A DNA stretch of 64,000 nt from Xylaria sp. FL1777 (lineage: Eukaryota > Ascomycota > Sordariomycetes > Xylariales > Xylariaceae). The translations under genes were made by a program, and so were the position numbers. A model generated the notes under the pieces. That model saw only the letters and a program-made list of their open reading frames with translations. It was not told the origin of the DNA and did no database searches. The DNA lies in NCBI GenBank assembly GCA_022578965.1, contig MU400531.1:248001-312000 (forward strand), read 5' to 3'. Numbering within the stretch: the first letter of the stretch is position 1; each line of letters starts with the position of its first letter. Of the stretch, positions 39,282-49,574 are shown piece after piece.

Positions 39282-39474
39282 GTATCCCTTTAGTGGGTGT
39301 TTCAGCTCCAATACATAAAAAGTGGAATACCGGGGCTGCTTACATAAACAAATAATCCAATAATACAATTATCCGAGCATCATATTATAATTTCATTGGA
39401 TTACATGTTTATGTAAGCAGCCCCGGTATTCCACTTTTTATGTATTGGAGCTGAAACACCCACTAAAGGGATAC
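39282..39474. mobile_element. 193-bp foldback (MITE-like) element with near-perfect long inverted arms
   Basis: Positions 39282-39350 are the exact reverse complement of 39406-39474, 69 bp without mismatch. The match goes on inwards for 11 more bases with two mismatches. The remaining centre is about 33 bp, AT-rich. The ends read GTATCCCTTTAGTGGG. There is no coding capacity, and no clear target duplication was found. Perfect arms suggest a young insertion of a non-autonomous DNA transposon. It lies about 300 bp upstream of the Q-rich gene start. Confidence 0.75.
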
Positions 39475-39771
39475 TACTTACTACCTGCTACTATACGAAA
39501 ATAGGGGACGGCAACGTCTCCTCCTTGGATTTGGTCTTGTCCAAAGTGCCCTCACTCCTGTAGTCTTGTTTTTTATCTTTAATATTCTATATTCCTATCC
39601 CCTGGCTCTGGTCTGTTGGCGTTGTTTGCTTGCATTAGCAATTGTCGGTTTGCGCACTGCGCTTTGTTTGCCTGCGCCGCCCTGCTATTCCTTTGTCGTC
39701 CCGGCAGTGGAAACCGAAATAGATTTGACGGACAGACGCACTTGGGCTGGACAGGTTGAAACATAATAGCG

Positions 39772-42700
39772 ATGCCCTCCTTCGGCCGCATCGGCAAACA
39801 CAGCAATAGATCTCAGCACAACCTGCTCGAGCAGCAACAGCAACAGCAGCAACAGCAGCAACAACAGCAGCAGCAGCAGCAAAAGGCCGTTTTACAGCAC
39901 CAGCTTCACCTGCAACAGCAACAGCAACAGCAACAGACCTCCGCCGCCGCTGCCGCTGCTGCTGCTGCGGGCAGTGGAGGTGGTGCAGCACTGCCCCTTC
40001 CACAACCTGCAGCTTCACCTTCCCAAGCGACGTCCGGCCCGCGAAAAGTCTCAACTGCGGGCATTGGTCCTGATCCCTCTAGCAATCCCCCTTCAGCCTC
40101 GCCTGGTCCGCCACCGTCGCTTGGCTCCACCGATTCTTTCCATCGCCAACTCCAGCAACAAAAACAGCTGCAACAGCAGCAACAACAACAGCAGCAGCAG
40201 CAGCGGCCGCCAACGCCGTCGCAACAGCAACCGTCGCAACCGGCCGACAGCAGCGCCACCCGCCCACCCCCTCCACAGCACCAGAGCCAACACCAGCTCC
40301 AGCTCCCGCACCCGCCGCCGCAACCACAGACACCGCAGCATCAACAACACCCGTCGCCCTTCTCATTAGTCAATCCCAACGGCCAACCTCGCGAGGTCCT
40401 GCGCAAGCCCAATCCCAATCTGCCGCCCCCACCCGCCCAGGGGCCAAACGCGATACCCCTCAATCAGCCCAATCTCAATCCCAGTCCCAGTCCCAGTCCC
40501 GCTGCTGTGTACGGCACAAGACAGCAGCAGCCGCCCCACGATAACTTCGCCGAGCTAGTCTCCCGTTCGCAGTCGGCCAGGTTCTCGCAGCACATCACCC
40601 CGCTGCAGACACAGGCTATCTTTGGCATCGCCTCGAGCTCCGCCGACGACTTGTCGCAGACCGCCTCTAGCAGCTCCCCCGTTATCCACCAAGGCCCGCC
40701 CTCGTTCACTCATAGCCAAACTGCTCCTAGTGAACCAAAGCTCTCGGCTCGCAAGCTGATTAAGCACCTGATTTCCGGGTCCTCAAGCCGGCCCCCAATC
40801 GATAACCACGCTCACAACCCCCCTCACGAGAACGCCGCTCCGGGACTTGTCCGCAGACCGTCAAAACGAGCAAGCAACACCCCGAAAGGGAACCCCTTGC
40901 TTGCCAGGCCTATTGATCACCCGGACTGGGCTCCTCCCCCGAGGGCGTCCTCACGACATCCACCGCCGCAACAGCAACAACCTCAGGTTCAGTCTCAGCA
41001 GCACATCCAGCAACAACACGTTCAACAGTCACCAATTCGGGGTATTGGCGAATTCGAAAGCACCTACTCGCGCGGGAGGTCTAGTCAGGATCTAATTTCA
41101 CGGACCTCGCAAGAAGCATTGCCAACTACCACCATTCGACCCGTGCCAGCTGAGGCTGTCGAGCCTTCTCCGTACGATCAAGAAGATCTTGCCTTCTATC
41201 AGCAACAGGCCATTGCACAACACCAAGCCCAGCTGCTTCAGCAACAGGGTAACGCTCAACCTCAACAGCCAGATCAGCAGCAACAATCCCTCGGGCAGGT
41301 CGTAGTCGACTCTGCGCAGAGTCCGTACCCGTACGCGCATCCGCAAGAAAAACAGCAGGGTAGCAGCAATCCGTCCTCGGTTTACGTTGGTCACCTCACT
41401 ACCGAGACTCCTCAACCACCCAATCCGGAGACTGTTTCGCAGCTGTCGCATGAATCACCAACTTCTGACTCAGAGCAACCACCAGACAATTTCCATTCTG
41501 CCCAGGAATCCCCAGCTGTAAGTCAAGCGCCGCACGAACCACAGCTTCCGTCAGTGCAGCAACAGCCACAGCCACAGCAACCGCAACCGCAACCGCAAGC
41601 ACAAGCACAAGCAGTGACGTCTCCAGGTATGCCTCCTCCACCACCACCACAAGCTGGACCACCGGGCCAAGGCCGTAAATCAGCAGACAATGACAAACAA
41701 ATGCGGACCGTCGAGCCTCCTCCCGGCCCTCCTCCCTCTTATCGGCATAGCCAAGGCCCACTAAACGCCATGGGCACTCTTCCATCCGCTCCCGGCGCTG
41801 GTAACCCTGCACCTAATTTCCGGCCCGGCGGTGCTGGAGAACGGCAGCAGTATGAGGGCCCTGGTGCTGAGGATCGTAATCGCACAAACAGTCCCCAACC
41901 ATCAGAAGGGGTGGATCATGAGAAGCAATTTAAGGATCTGGGTATGGACAACTAGACATCTGCCGACAACAAAGATTGCTGACCTTAGACTTAGTAACGA
42001 AATATAAAAATGTCAAGAGACTCTATTTTGATGGCAAAACACAGATTGAGCAAATGACATCCCAGATAGAACAGCTACAGAATGCCGTTGCCAACCAACG
42101 CATGTCGCAATCTCGGACGGCACTTGATGACAACGAGTATGCGACACGATTTAACCGGCTTAACGGGGCTATTAACAACCTGGCATTCAACATTCGCAAG
42201 GACTGGAGCAGCCTACCAGGTTGGATCGAACGGTATGTGACGGTGGATGCCGTCAAGACGGGCAGGCAAGAGATGACAGCTGTTGGGAGAGCCATTATCT
42301 CGCAGTGGGTTATGGAGGAGATCTTTAATAAGTGTTTCCACCCGGCACTTGATGTCGATCTAAGTTGCCATCTTAAGCAGATCGAGCAGAACATCCGGAG
42401 ATATTCGTACACAATGAATAGCCAAGAAGAGTATGATGCCTTAACAGCCAAGGTAGTAAACTGGCGGATGGCAACCTTGGAAGGCCTTCAACATATGCTC
42501 AGCTCTCCCGACAGCGGAGAGCACCGCGCTGATTTCACCAAGATGACGGCAACTAATCTTACCGCGACACTATACCGATACCTCGCCGACCCTCCGCCCA
42601 CCGGTGTAGACGGCAGTGCGTCTATGATCGTGGAGTTGGCGGTGGGGATAGCTGCCAACCTACCACTTGAGAGTCGCGACGTAGCCTTGACATACCCCAT

Positions 42701-43040
42701 GCCCGGCGATGTGGTACAGCCGGATATCATGGAGCCAGAGAAAGCGGCCCTCCCACCATTGCCGGAACTTGTAGACGAGCCCGAGGAGAGTGCCAAAGAT
42801 AGCGATAAGGCCGCAAAGCGCGAGAAGACAAAGAGTGGTATGTTGACAATGCTTGGCGGTGTACCGCATCCCGCTAGCAGCAGAAAAGGTAGCACAGCCT
42901 CGATTCTCACTGACACGACAACACCGGCAGCAGCATCCCCCCCAAAAGACGCCCCACGAGTTCGTTTTGCCGGTTTCTTTGGAGTGGAAGTACGAGGCCG
43001 CCAGGTCTTGTCGAAAGCCCCTGTTTGGACGGTAACTTAG
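39772..43040 (+). CDS. large Q/P-rich conserved fungal protein of unknown function
   Basis: Exons 39772-41941 and 41989-43040 (47-bp intron, GTATGG to CTTAG), 1073 residues. The N-terminal two thirds are low complexity: a 17-glutamine run (residues 21-37), further Q, A and P runs, and repeated SxxP stretches. Across the splice, FKDLDLVTKYKNVKRLYFDG opens a folded C-terminal part: a coiled-coil-like helix (about 725-760), then a helical region with the conserved-looking segment IRKDWSSLPGWIERYVT and EEIFNKCFHPALDVDLS, and a basic/acidic tail. I do not recognise a named domain. The layout suggests a cytoskeletal or regulatory scaffold, but that is only a guess. CAG/CAA tracts here will vary between strains. 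Confidence 0.85.
39832..39882 (+). repeat. CAG/CAA tract encoding 17 glutamines
   Basis: Interrupted CAG/CAA repeat in the first exon of the Q-rich gene. A second tract lies at about 40150-40204. CAA interruptions normally slow expansion. Confidence 0.9.
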
Positions 43041-43797
43041 AGGCGGTGAGATCCCCTTTGCTTTCTTAGGTAGCGAAGCAAAGGAGAGAACGTGTGAGTT
43101 GTTTCCGCCAACTCATTGGTGTATTTAATGGCCTTATAAAAAGAAGGGTTGCTATTTTTCAGCATGTCATAGAATCAAGCATCAGGCACGGGATCGTGAA
43201 GGATGGGGATTTTTCAGGGAAGGCGGTGGGACGATTTAAAAGCACGAGAGATGATGTGGCAAGATGTTTTACATATATTTCTTTTGTTCTAGCCGCCTTG
43301 TTTACAGGCCTGCCTGCTTCCTATAGCCAGGCGTGTCGGGCGGGAACTTGGAATCGAGAGAGGATCCAGATACCCCTGGTTACGCGTCGAATCATAATGA
43401 TTACAGACAAGTTTCAAAACATATCTACCGAGGTGCTTTTCGATCCTTTTACGAACGTGAAGTCGGTACCATTCTCTCGCAAAATGGGAAGAGTCTACTT
43501 TATGGAGCACACCGCTTGCCTAATTGGAGTTTCTGCCATCAGCCCCTCAGTGCCATCGAAGAGCATGTGAAGCGCGATGTCCTGGAGGCTAGACTCGCGC
43601 GCAATTACTCGAAAACAACTGGTAACACGAAAATACTCCAGAGTTTTCTAGATACTACAAACGCCTGATTTTCCTTTCTCATTTTCCTATTTAAGAGCCT
43701 ATTCTCTTAAATAGAAAACTCCTATAACAAGGTGGTTTAACCCCACCACCGTCGCATCATTACCTGCCTCTATCGGATAACATCTTCGCTCATTGCC
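43041..43797. other. intergenic, 3' flank of the Q-rich gene and promoter of EFM4
   Basis: Open frames up to 158 codons exist (43094-43570) but without motif or support. A short hairpin (TTAAGAG...CTCTTAA) lies at about 43693-43711. Confidence 0.45.
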
Positions 43798-45003
43798 ATG
43801 GCAAGACCAGCGCATCTTGAGCCTTCCAAGCTCGGTACCAAGGAATAGTATGTCACCACCTATACCCTATATATACCACATCCTCTCCTCTTATTCCAAC
43901 GCCGCTAGAATCATGTATATTTATTTATTTTTCCTTGTACCTAGTAAAGGCGAAATAACACGGAAACAAACGAACATGACCGCATCGCTAACTCTCGCTT
44001 CTCTTCTTCGCCGCCGCACAGCTGGGACGCCCTCTACACGACAGAGATAGCGAACCACGCGCACGACCCCGCAGACACGGGCACGGCCTGGTTCGACGAC
44101 TCGGACGCCGAGACGAAGCTCCTCGAGTTCCTCGAGGAGCCGGAGCGCGCGGTGGAACTCGGCCTCGACACGGCGACGACGTCGTTCCTGGACCTGGGCA
44201 CCGGGAACGGGGCGCTGCTATTCGCGCTCCGCGACGCCGGCTGGGACGGCCCCATGCTCGGCGTGGACTACAGCGCGCAGAGCGTGCGGTTCGCTCGTCG
44301 GATCGAGAGGGCTCGTCGGACCCCCGCTGACGAGAGAGGGATAAATGGAGAGAAAGATGAGGACGATAACGGCGATATTGCGAAAGAAGACATAGAACGA
44401 GAAGAAAGAGAAGAGGATGAAGAAAATGATGATGTAGGGGGAGAAGTAGACGTCCACTTCGCCGAACACGACATCCTCCACACCCCCGCGATGGCCCTCC
44501 TGGACGCGCGCTTCTCTCCCTCCGTCGCTGCCGCTGGCTGGGATGTGGTCCTCGACAAGGGGACGTTCGACGCCATCTCGCTGTCCGCCGAGACGCTGGA
44601 CGGCGCCGCGACCGCGACCGCGACTACTACGGCCGTCACTAACGACAGCAGTGCTAGACCCAGACGCGTACACGAAGCCTACGGCGCCCGCGTGCTCCCC
44701 CTCGTCCGCGAGGGCGGCCTGTTCCTCATCACGAGCTGCAATTGGACCGAGGAGGAGCTGCGGAGCTGGTTTGAGGGGGACGGCGCGCTCCAGATGATAC
44801 CGACCTCGGCCTCGACTTTGGGTGGTCATGAAAACGGAAACGGAAACGGAAACGGAAACGGAAATGAAGAGCAGCAACAGGAGATATACTGGGGCTTCGA
44901 GGTCGTCGGCCGCGTCGAGTACCGCAGCTTCAGCTTCGGCGGCGTCAAGGGGCAGACGATCAGCAGTTTGTGCTTCCGGAAGGTTAGGAAGAGTAGTAGG
45001 TAG
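43798..45003 (+). CDS. efm4: protein-lysine N-methyltransferase, EFM4 (SEE1) homologue
   Basis: Exons 43798-43847 and 44022-45003, 343 residues. MARPAHLEPSKLGTKEYWDALY is split by a 174-bp intron (GTATGT to CACAG). The class I methyltransferase fold shows DLGTGNGALLF (SAM motif I), the acidic LGVDYS loop, WDVVLDKGTFDAI (post II) and TSCNWTEEEL. EFM4 methylates a lysine of elongation factor eEF1A. Odd points: an acidic insertion of about 45 residues rich in Glu/Asp between motif I and the post-I strand, an Ala/Thr run, and an (Asn-Gly) run encoded by a GAAACG hexamer repeat. These make it much longer than the yeast enzyme of about 257 residues. Confidence 0.92.
44830..44865 (+). repeat. GGAAAC hexanucleotide coding repeat (Asn-Gly run)
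   Basis: About six units of GGAAAC within the EFM4 second exon encode alternating Asn and Gly near the C-terminus, in a loop before the last strands. Confidence 0.85.
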
Positions 45004-45805
45004 TACTATAGGTAGATAGGTAGCTGGTGGTTATAAAATTTGGCTACCGAGATTATCTACCTACTTACCTGCCTGCCTGCCTATTTCCTCTTCCTCTTCC
45101 TCTTCCTCTACGCTGACCTTCATATCATTGGGCCTCAACAACTAGTAATTGGTTGATATAGAGCCTACAAAGGAATCCCCGTCGAAATACGCATTTTAGG
45201 ACGGCATCACTTAACCATGTCGTGGGTGGGTTAAATAACACAATGAGATATCCCCTCCCCCTATCTTTTCAGGGGGAAAAGGGCATGTCTACTACTACTA
45301 CTAGAAGTCCATCACGGACGCAGGCACGATGCAAAATATTCCCCCGTATACGTGGGACTGCGGTCACTATTATTACAATACAATAGAAGAACGTCTATCA
45401 AACTCGTCACATTCTTCTTTTTATGTTCGTGACTTTACTTTATGGTGTACTTATATTCTTACAGAACCTCCCACCCTGACGAGGGCCATTATCACATGAT
45501 GCTCCTCGCTTGTTCATTGCTGCTCTATTGAATCTGGTATTTTTTTCTCTCTTCTTGATTCGGAAAACGAGCGCCGGGTGGTGCCGCCACTGATCTCGAT
45601 GCTTTGCAACTCCATGATCCTATTCTCTATTCTCGTGGCCTCTTAGAAGGTGTTATCACTCCCAACAGACAGTAATCTCTGCATCAACTCGACCCTTAAA
45701 CGGTATAATGGTGATGTGACCCGAAAGATGCATCTCAAAGAGGATGGAATGCATGGCCATAACAAGCTGTGGAAAGAATTCTCTCTTTATGAAGCTTTCT
45801 CTCAT
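45004..45805. other. convergent 3' region between EFM4 and PP2A-A
   Basis: No supported gene in 800 bp. A CTTCCT tandem run lies at about 45085-45108 and GCCTGCCTGCCT just before it. Confidence 0.6.
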
Positions 45806-48071
45806 CTATGGTGACGTGTTCATTGGTTCTCCTGCACCTACCCCAGGGACGCCATTAGCAGCGGTTGTGGCAAAGAACCGTACATCCACATCATCGTCCT
45901 TCTGTAGCTTCTCTAAGTTTGGCAGTATACGTTGCTGGATCAACTCCGTCGACTTGGGTGATGCTGTCGTATCCGTCTTCCCAGCCTTCTCTAAGCTGTA
46001 GATGGTGCCCTCATCAGGCAGCCGTTTTAAGACACCGACTAACTCGGCGTAAGTCTTTGCTACGTTGAAACGAATGTTGGGGATCTCGTCTTCCACCAGC
46101 TTTTCCAACATAGGCAAGATAGACTTCCCAATTACGTCAAGGCTGACGACAGTAGCCAATGTCTATAGAGATTAGGATGCGATGAGCAAATAATTGGATA
46201 CCTAAACTCACTGTGATCGCAAAGCATGTTGTCATCCGGTATAGGTAGTTCGGATGCGAGCCCATCGCCATAACCTTCGGGATAATAGCCTCGCTGGCCC
46301 ACTCGACGCCGAAAACTTCTGTAAGTTTCTTTAGATTATGGGTCGCGGCCTCTCGGATAGAGAAGACCGTATCACCGAGCCAACCCATGCAAAGCCCACT
46401 TAGTTTTTCATCGAAGAACTTCACTCCGAGCTGGCTGGCGAGAAGTGGGATATACTCGATGATAGCAAGCCTAACCCTCCATTGTTTATCCTCAGCTAGC
46501 TGTACGATTGCGGGTAGCAGTGATTGCGATAAAAGGTCGATCCCAATAACTGTATCTGTTAGATTTAAAGCAGTTAAAGTATCAGGCAAATACAAACCCA
46601 CCTTGGTTTACAAGCTCTAGTTTTGAGATGATATGGAGGCGAACCTCAGGAAATTCATCCTTCAGCATTTGTAAGAACATAGGAAGGAGGTGGTCAATGG
46701 TTCTACAACATCGCGTGTTAGTAGGACGCTAGCAAGTTGGAACATAGAACATACTCTTGCTTGCCCAGAATAGGAGCAAGCCCGCTAATTTGGGTGCCAA
46801 GAGCGGCGCGGACATGTTGAGACGGATCAGAGACTAGATCCTCAACTGAGCTCATGATATCTTTAAGCAGAGTATCTCGGTCCACCAAACTGCAGAAACC
46901 AGGAATCTGGCCAGCGATAGCAGTCCGGACTTCGGCTTCATTATCTTTCAAAAGCTTAACGAAAGCAGGGACTAAGTCTCGTGACACAGTTTCGTCGTCT
47001 ACGGCCTTAGCGATCTATATGACCCGCTATTAGTCTCGTATACATCTCTTCATAAGACATGATCTGTACCTTTTCAAACCTATCGGCAATCATATAACGA
47101 ACCCTCCAACTCTTGTCTTCTATCAGACTGCGCAGAGATGTGAGTAACACGCTGTGGCTAGCTTGCTGGTCTTTGGGGACCACCTCGGCGATTGCGATGA
47201 GGATCTCGACAGTTAGGAGTCGGACACTGTCTTGGTCATCTTGGGCAAGGTGCTGAAAAAGTGGTATCATCTCCTCAATGACTACTGGCGCGGTCATCTC
47301 CTTAACAAACTTGGAAAGGTTCGTGGCGGATTGTCGACGAACCATGGGAGTCTCATCATGGACCAAGAGGCCAAACTGCGTGCGGAGAGACTCCTGAACC
47401 TGCGGAGATATCTTCTTGTATGGGGCTGTGTACAAACCGCAACCCGAGACTTTGGATGTAAACCAGTCGGCCTTGCTCAGGCGGATTGTGAGCGGGATGA
47501 AGTATTCTTCGATCTGCTGGGGGGATAGATCCTGACAGATCTTGTTGAGGGACTCGACAGCCTGGGAATGGAATCAGCCCAAAATCACGGAGAAGCCTAA
47601 AATGTCACTTGTATGACGGACCTTGTCCCTGACGGCGGGCTCTTCGATGGCGGCAAGATTCTCAAGGGGTGAGAGAAGGACATGGCCGTATTGAGGACCA
47701 CCGACGTACTCGATGAAACTGCCGAGCTCCTCGCTCAATGCAACAAGGACCTCGTCCTCGTCTTCGACAGACTCTGCAAGCGGTGTTAGATTCTGGTCTG
47801 GCGTAGGAACAAGGGGCGCTGTCTGACCATCGAGGAAAGGAATGAGTTCCTCGCGAGTGCGCTCGGGGCCGAGGGCAAGCGCGATAGTCGAAAGACGGTG
47901 AATGGCATTGAGTCGGAGGAGCACATCGTCATGCTATAGAGGGGGAGGTCAGCAGCAGGCATGCGACAAAACAGCATCGAGGGGGGGCTGGGCCATCGCC
48001 CTCACCTTTAGCTCATCGATGAGCACGGCAATGGGGTAAAGCTCATCGTTCGCACTAGGCGCGTCAGCCAT
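45806..48071 (-). CDS. tpd3: protein phosphatase 2A scaffold subunit A (TPD3/PR65 homologue)
   Basis: Seven exons: 48071-48006, 47933-47622, 47561-47070, 47014-46755, 46702-46602, 46549-46212 and 46162-45806, 641 residues. The whole chain is HEAT repeats: paired helices with [72 protein letters not shown] and [14 protein letters not shown] turns. This pattern of Arg-Val-Arg repeats is specific for PR65/A. It holds the catalytic C and variable B subunits of PP2A. Start [14 protein letters not shown] is the family form. All splices are canonical and in frame. The acidic, Pro/Ser-rich end carries MNTSP. Confidence 0.95.
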
Positions 48072-49574
48072 GGCGAAAGCGTAAATGTGCTTGTTTGGTA
48101 ATGCTCGAAAGACTGTGTGGGATATGCGATTTCAACGTCGAGGGTACAAGTCGGAACTGGCGTCGACAGCAACAACAATGACGACGGCGGCGACGGCTGT
48201 GGCGACGATGGCGATGATGGCGGCAGGGGAGGAGGAAGAGACGGAGGATGGCAGCGGGAACCGTCGACGGTGGTGGTGATGTTGATCGCGTGGGTGGAGT
48301 GATGCAATGATACCAAGGCGGTTTAGGTCAATGTCGGGCTGTCAGTAGTCTATCTACAGGACGTGGGTGAGGGTCTGGTGCTTGTCGAAGACGCTGGACG
48401 ACGACGGGGAGGCCGAGCACTGGGAGAGCCGCCTCTGTGGTGGCCTGGGATATTAACGATCGGAAGTAGAGGTGGGTGGAGGGGTATCTGGCATAAGGAA
48501 TTCGTTGTTTTCACGTGGTGGGTTGCTGAGATGATGGTGATAAATACTGTATGTACGTAGGTCGGTAACCTACCTAGGTAGGTAGGTAGGAGGCTTTTGG
48601 CGGTGCACTGGCGGCCGGCTGGAGCTTGTGTACCTACCCAGGTAATGTATAGGCTGTTAAGCTGGCTGGTTAGGGGGTAGGCAGGTACCAGGAGGAAGCA
48701 CTGGGGGCCAAGGCAGAGAGAGTGGCAGAACCATGGTATGTACCTATTTGTGGCTGGTAACCTGCGGAGCCTCTTTGCCTCACTAACACATGTCCAGGCC
48801 CACTACCTATGTAGTGCCTAGGTAAGGTATGATAGACTAAGTACCCAGTCTAGGTATATATTAAGTAAGTACTTGACCTACCGCCAGACTAATATATCCT
48901 CCATTTTACAGGATTATCAACCATACCTACTACTATATGCATGATAACGTAGTGTCCATTAAATCTCTGTTGTGTATGGAATAACACGGCGGGGTCGGCG
49001 GGGTTCCTTCGAAAGAGCCTTTCCGATTCGAATTTGAGGCAGACCAACATTTGAATCTCTTTATGTGTATTTACCTTCGCATCTGCATGGAATAGGAACG
49101 AAGATTACCATGACAGCATAGATAGGCATAGGGTGTGGTTTTATGAGATACCATCTTAGTCGCCCTGTTCTATATATACGACGAACAAAAACTCTGGACA
49201 ACCGCTGTGCCGTTCCTCAAGTTTTCTGGCAGGTCTTCTTGGACACTTAGTAAAATTAGGTCCGTCGAACGTCTCCAACTCCCGTACTTGTGGTCATCCC
49301 TTAGTCGTCCTCATGTTACTTATAGCTGTATCTCGTCAAGGCCCAATAAAAGGGTACTTTCTCCACTGCCGATATCCGCATTTCTGTAAACCCTGGATGA
49401 CTACTCATACGCCTCCATCTATCGCAAGACTCGTAAAATGTTCATCAATATGTTGTATAGTTCCGATCATGGTGGGTGAGAATTGGGCTTCATCTTCGGA
49501 CTTAGTCTCTATCGCGTGGCCCAAAGGTCATCCAAAGTCCTGTTGAATTCCTCAAAGCAATGCGTGCTACGTAT
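48072..49574. other. gene-free stretch, 1.5 kb; PP2A-A promoter
   Basis: No supported gene. GAC/GGC-rich triplet repeats upstream of the PP2A-A start (48165-48235) look like a leader. A TAGG-rich run (GGTAGGTAGGTAGG) is at about 48577-48590. Confidence 0.55.

Noticed and set aside
39906..40366. Cys-, Ala- and Leu-run proteins on the minus strand of the Q-rich gene
   Set aside because: Out-of-frame readings of CAG/CAA tracts.
44218..44877. 219-codon minus frame over EFM4
   Set aside because: Antisense shadow, low-complexity Val/Ser and Phe runs mirror the repeats of the sense gene.
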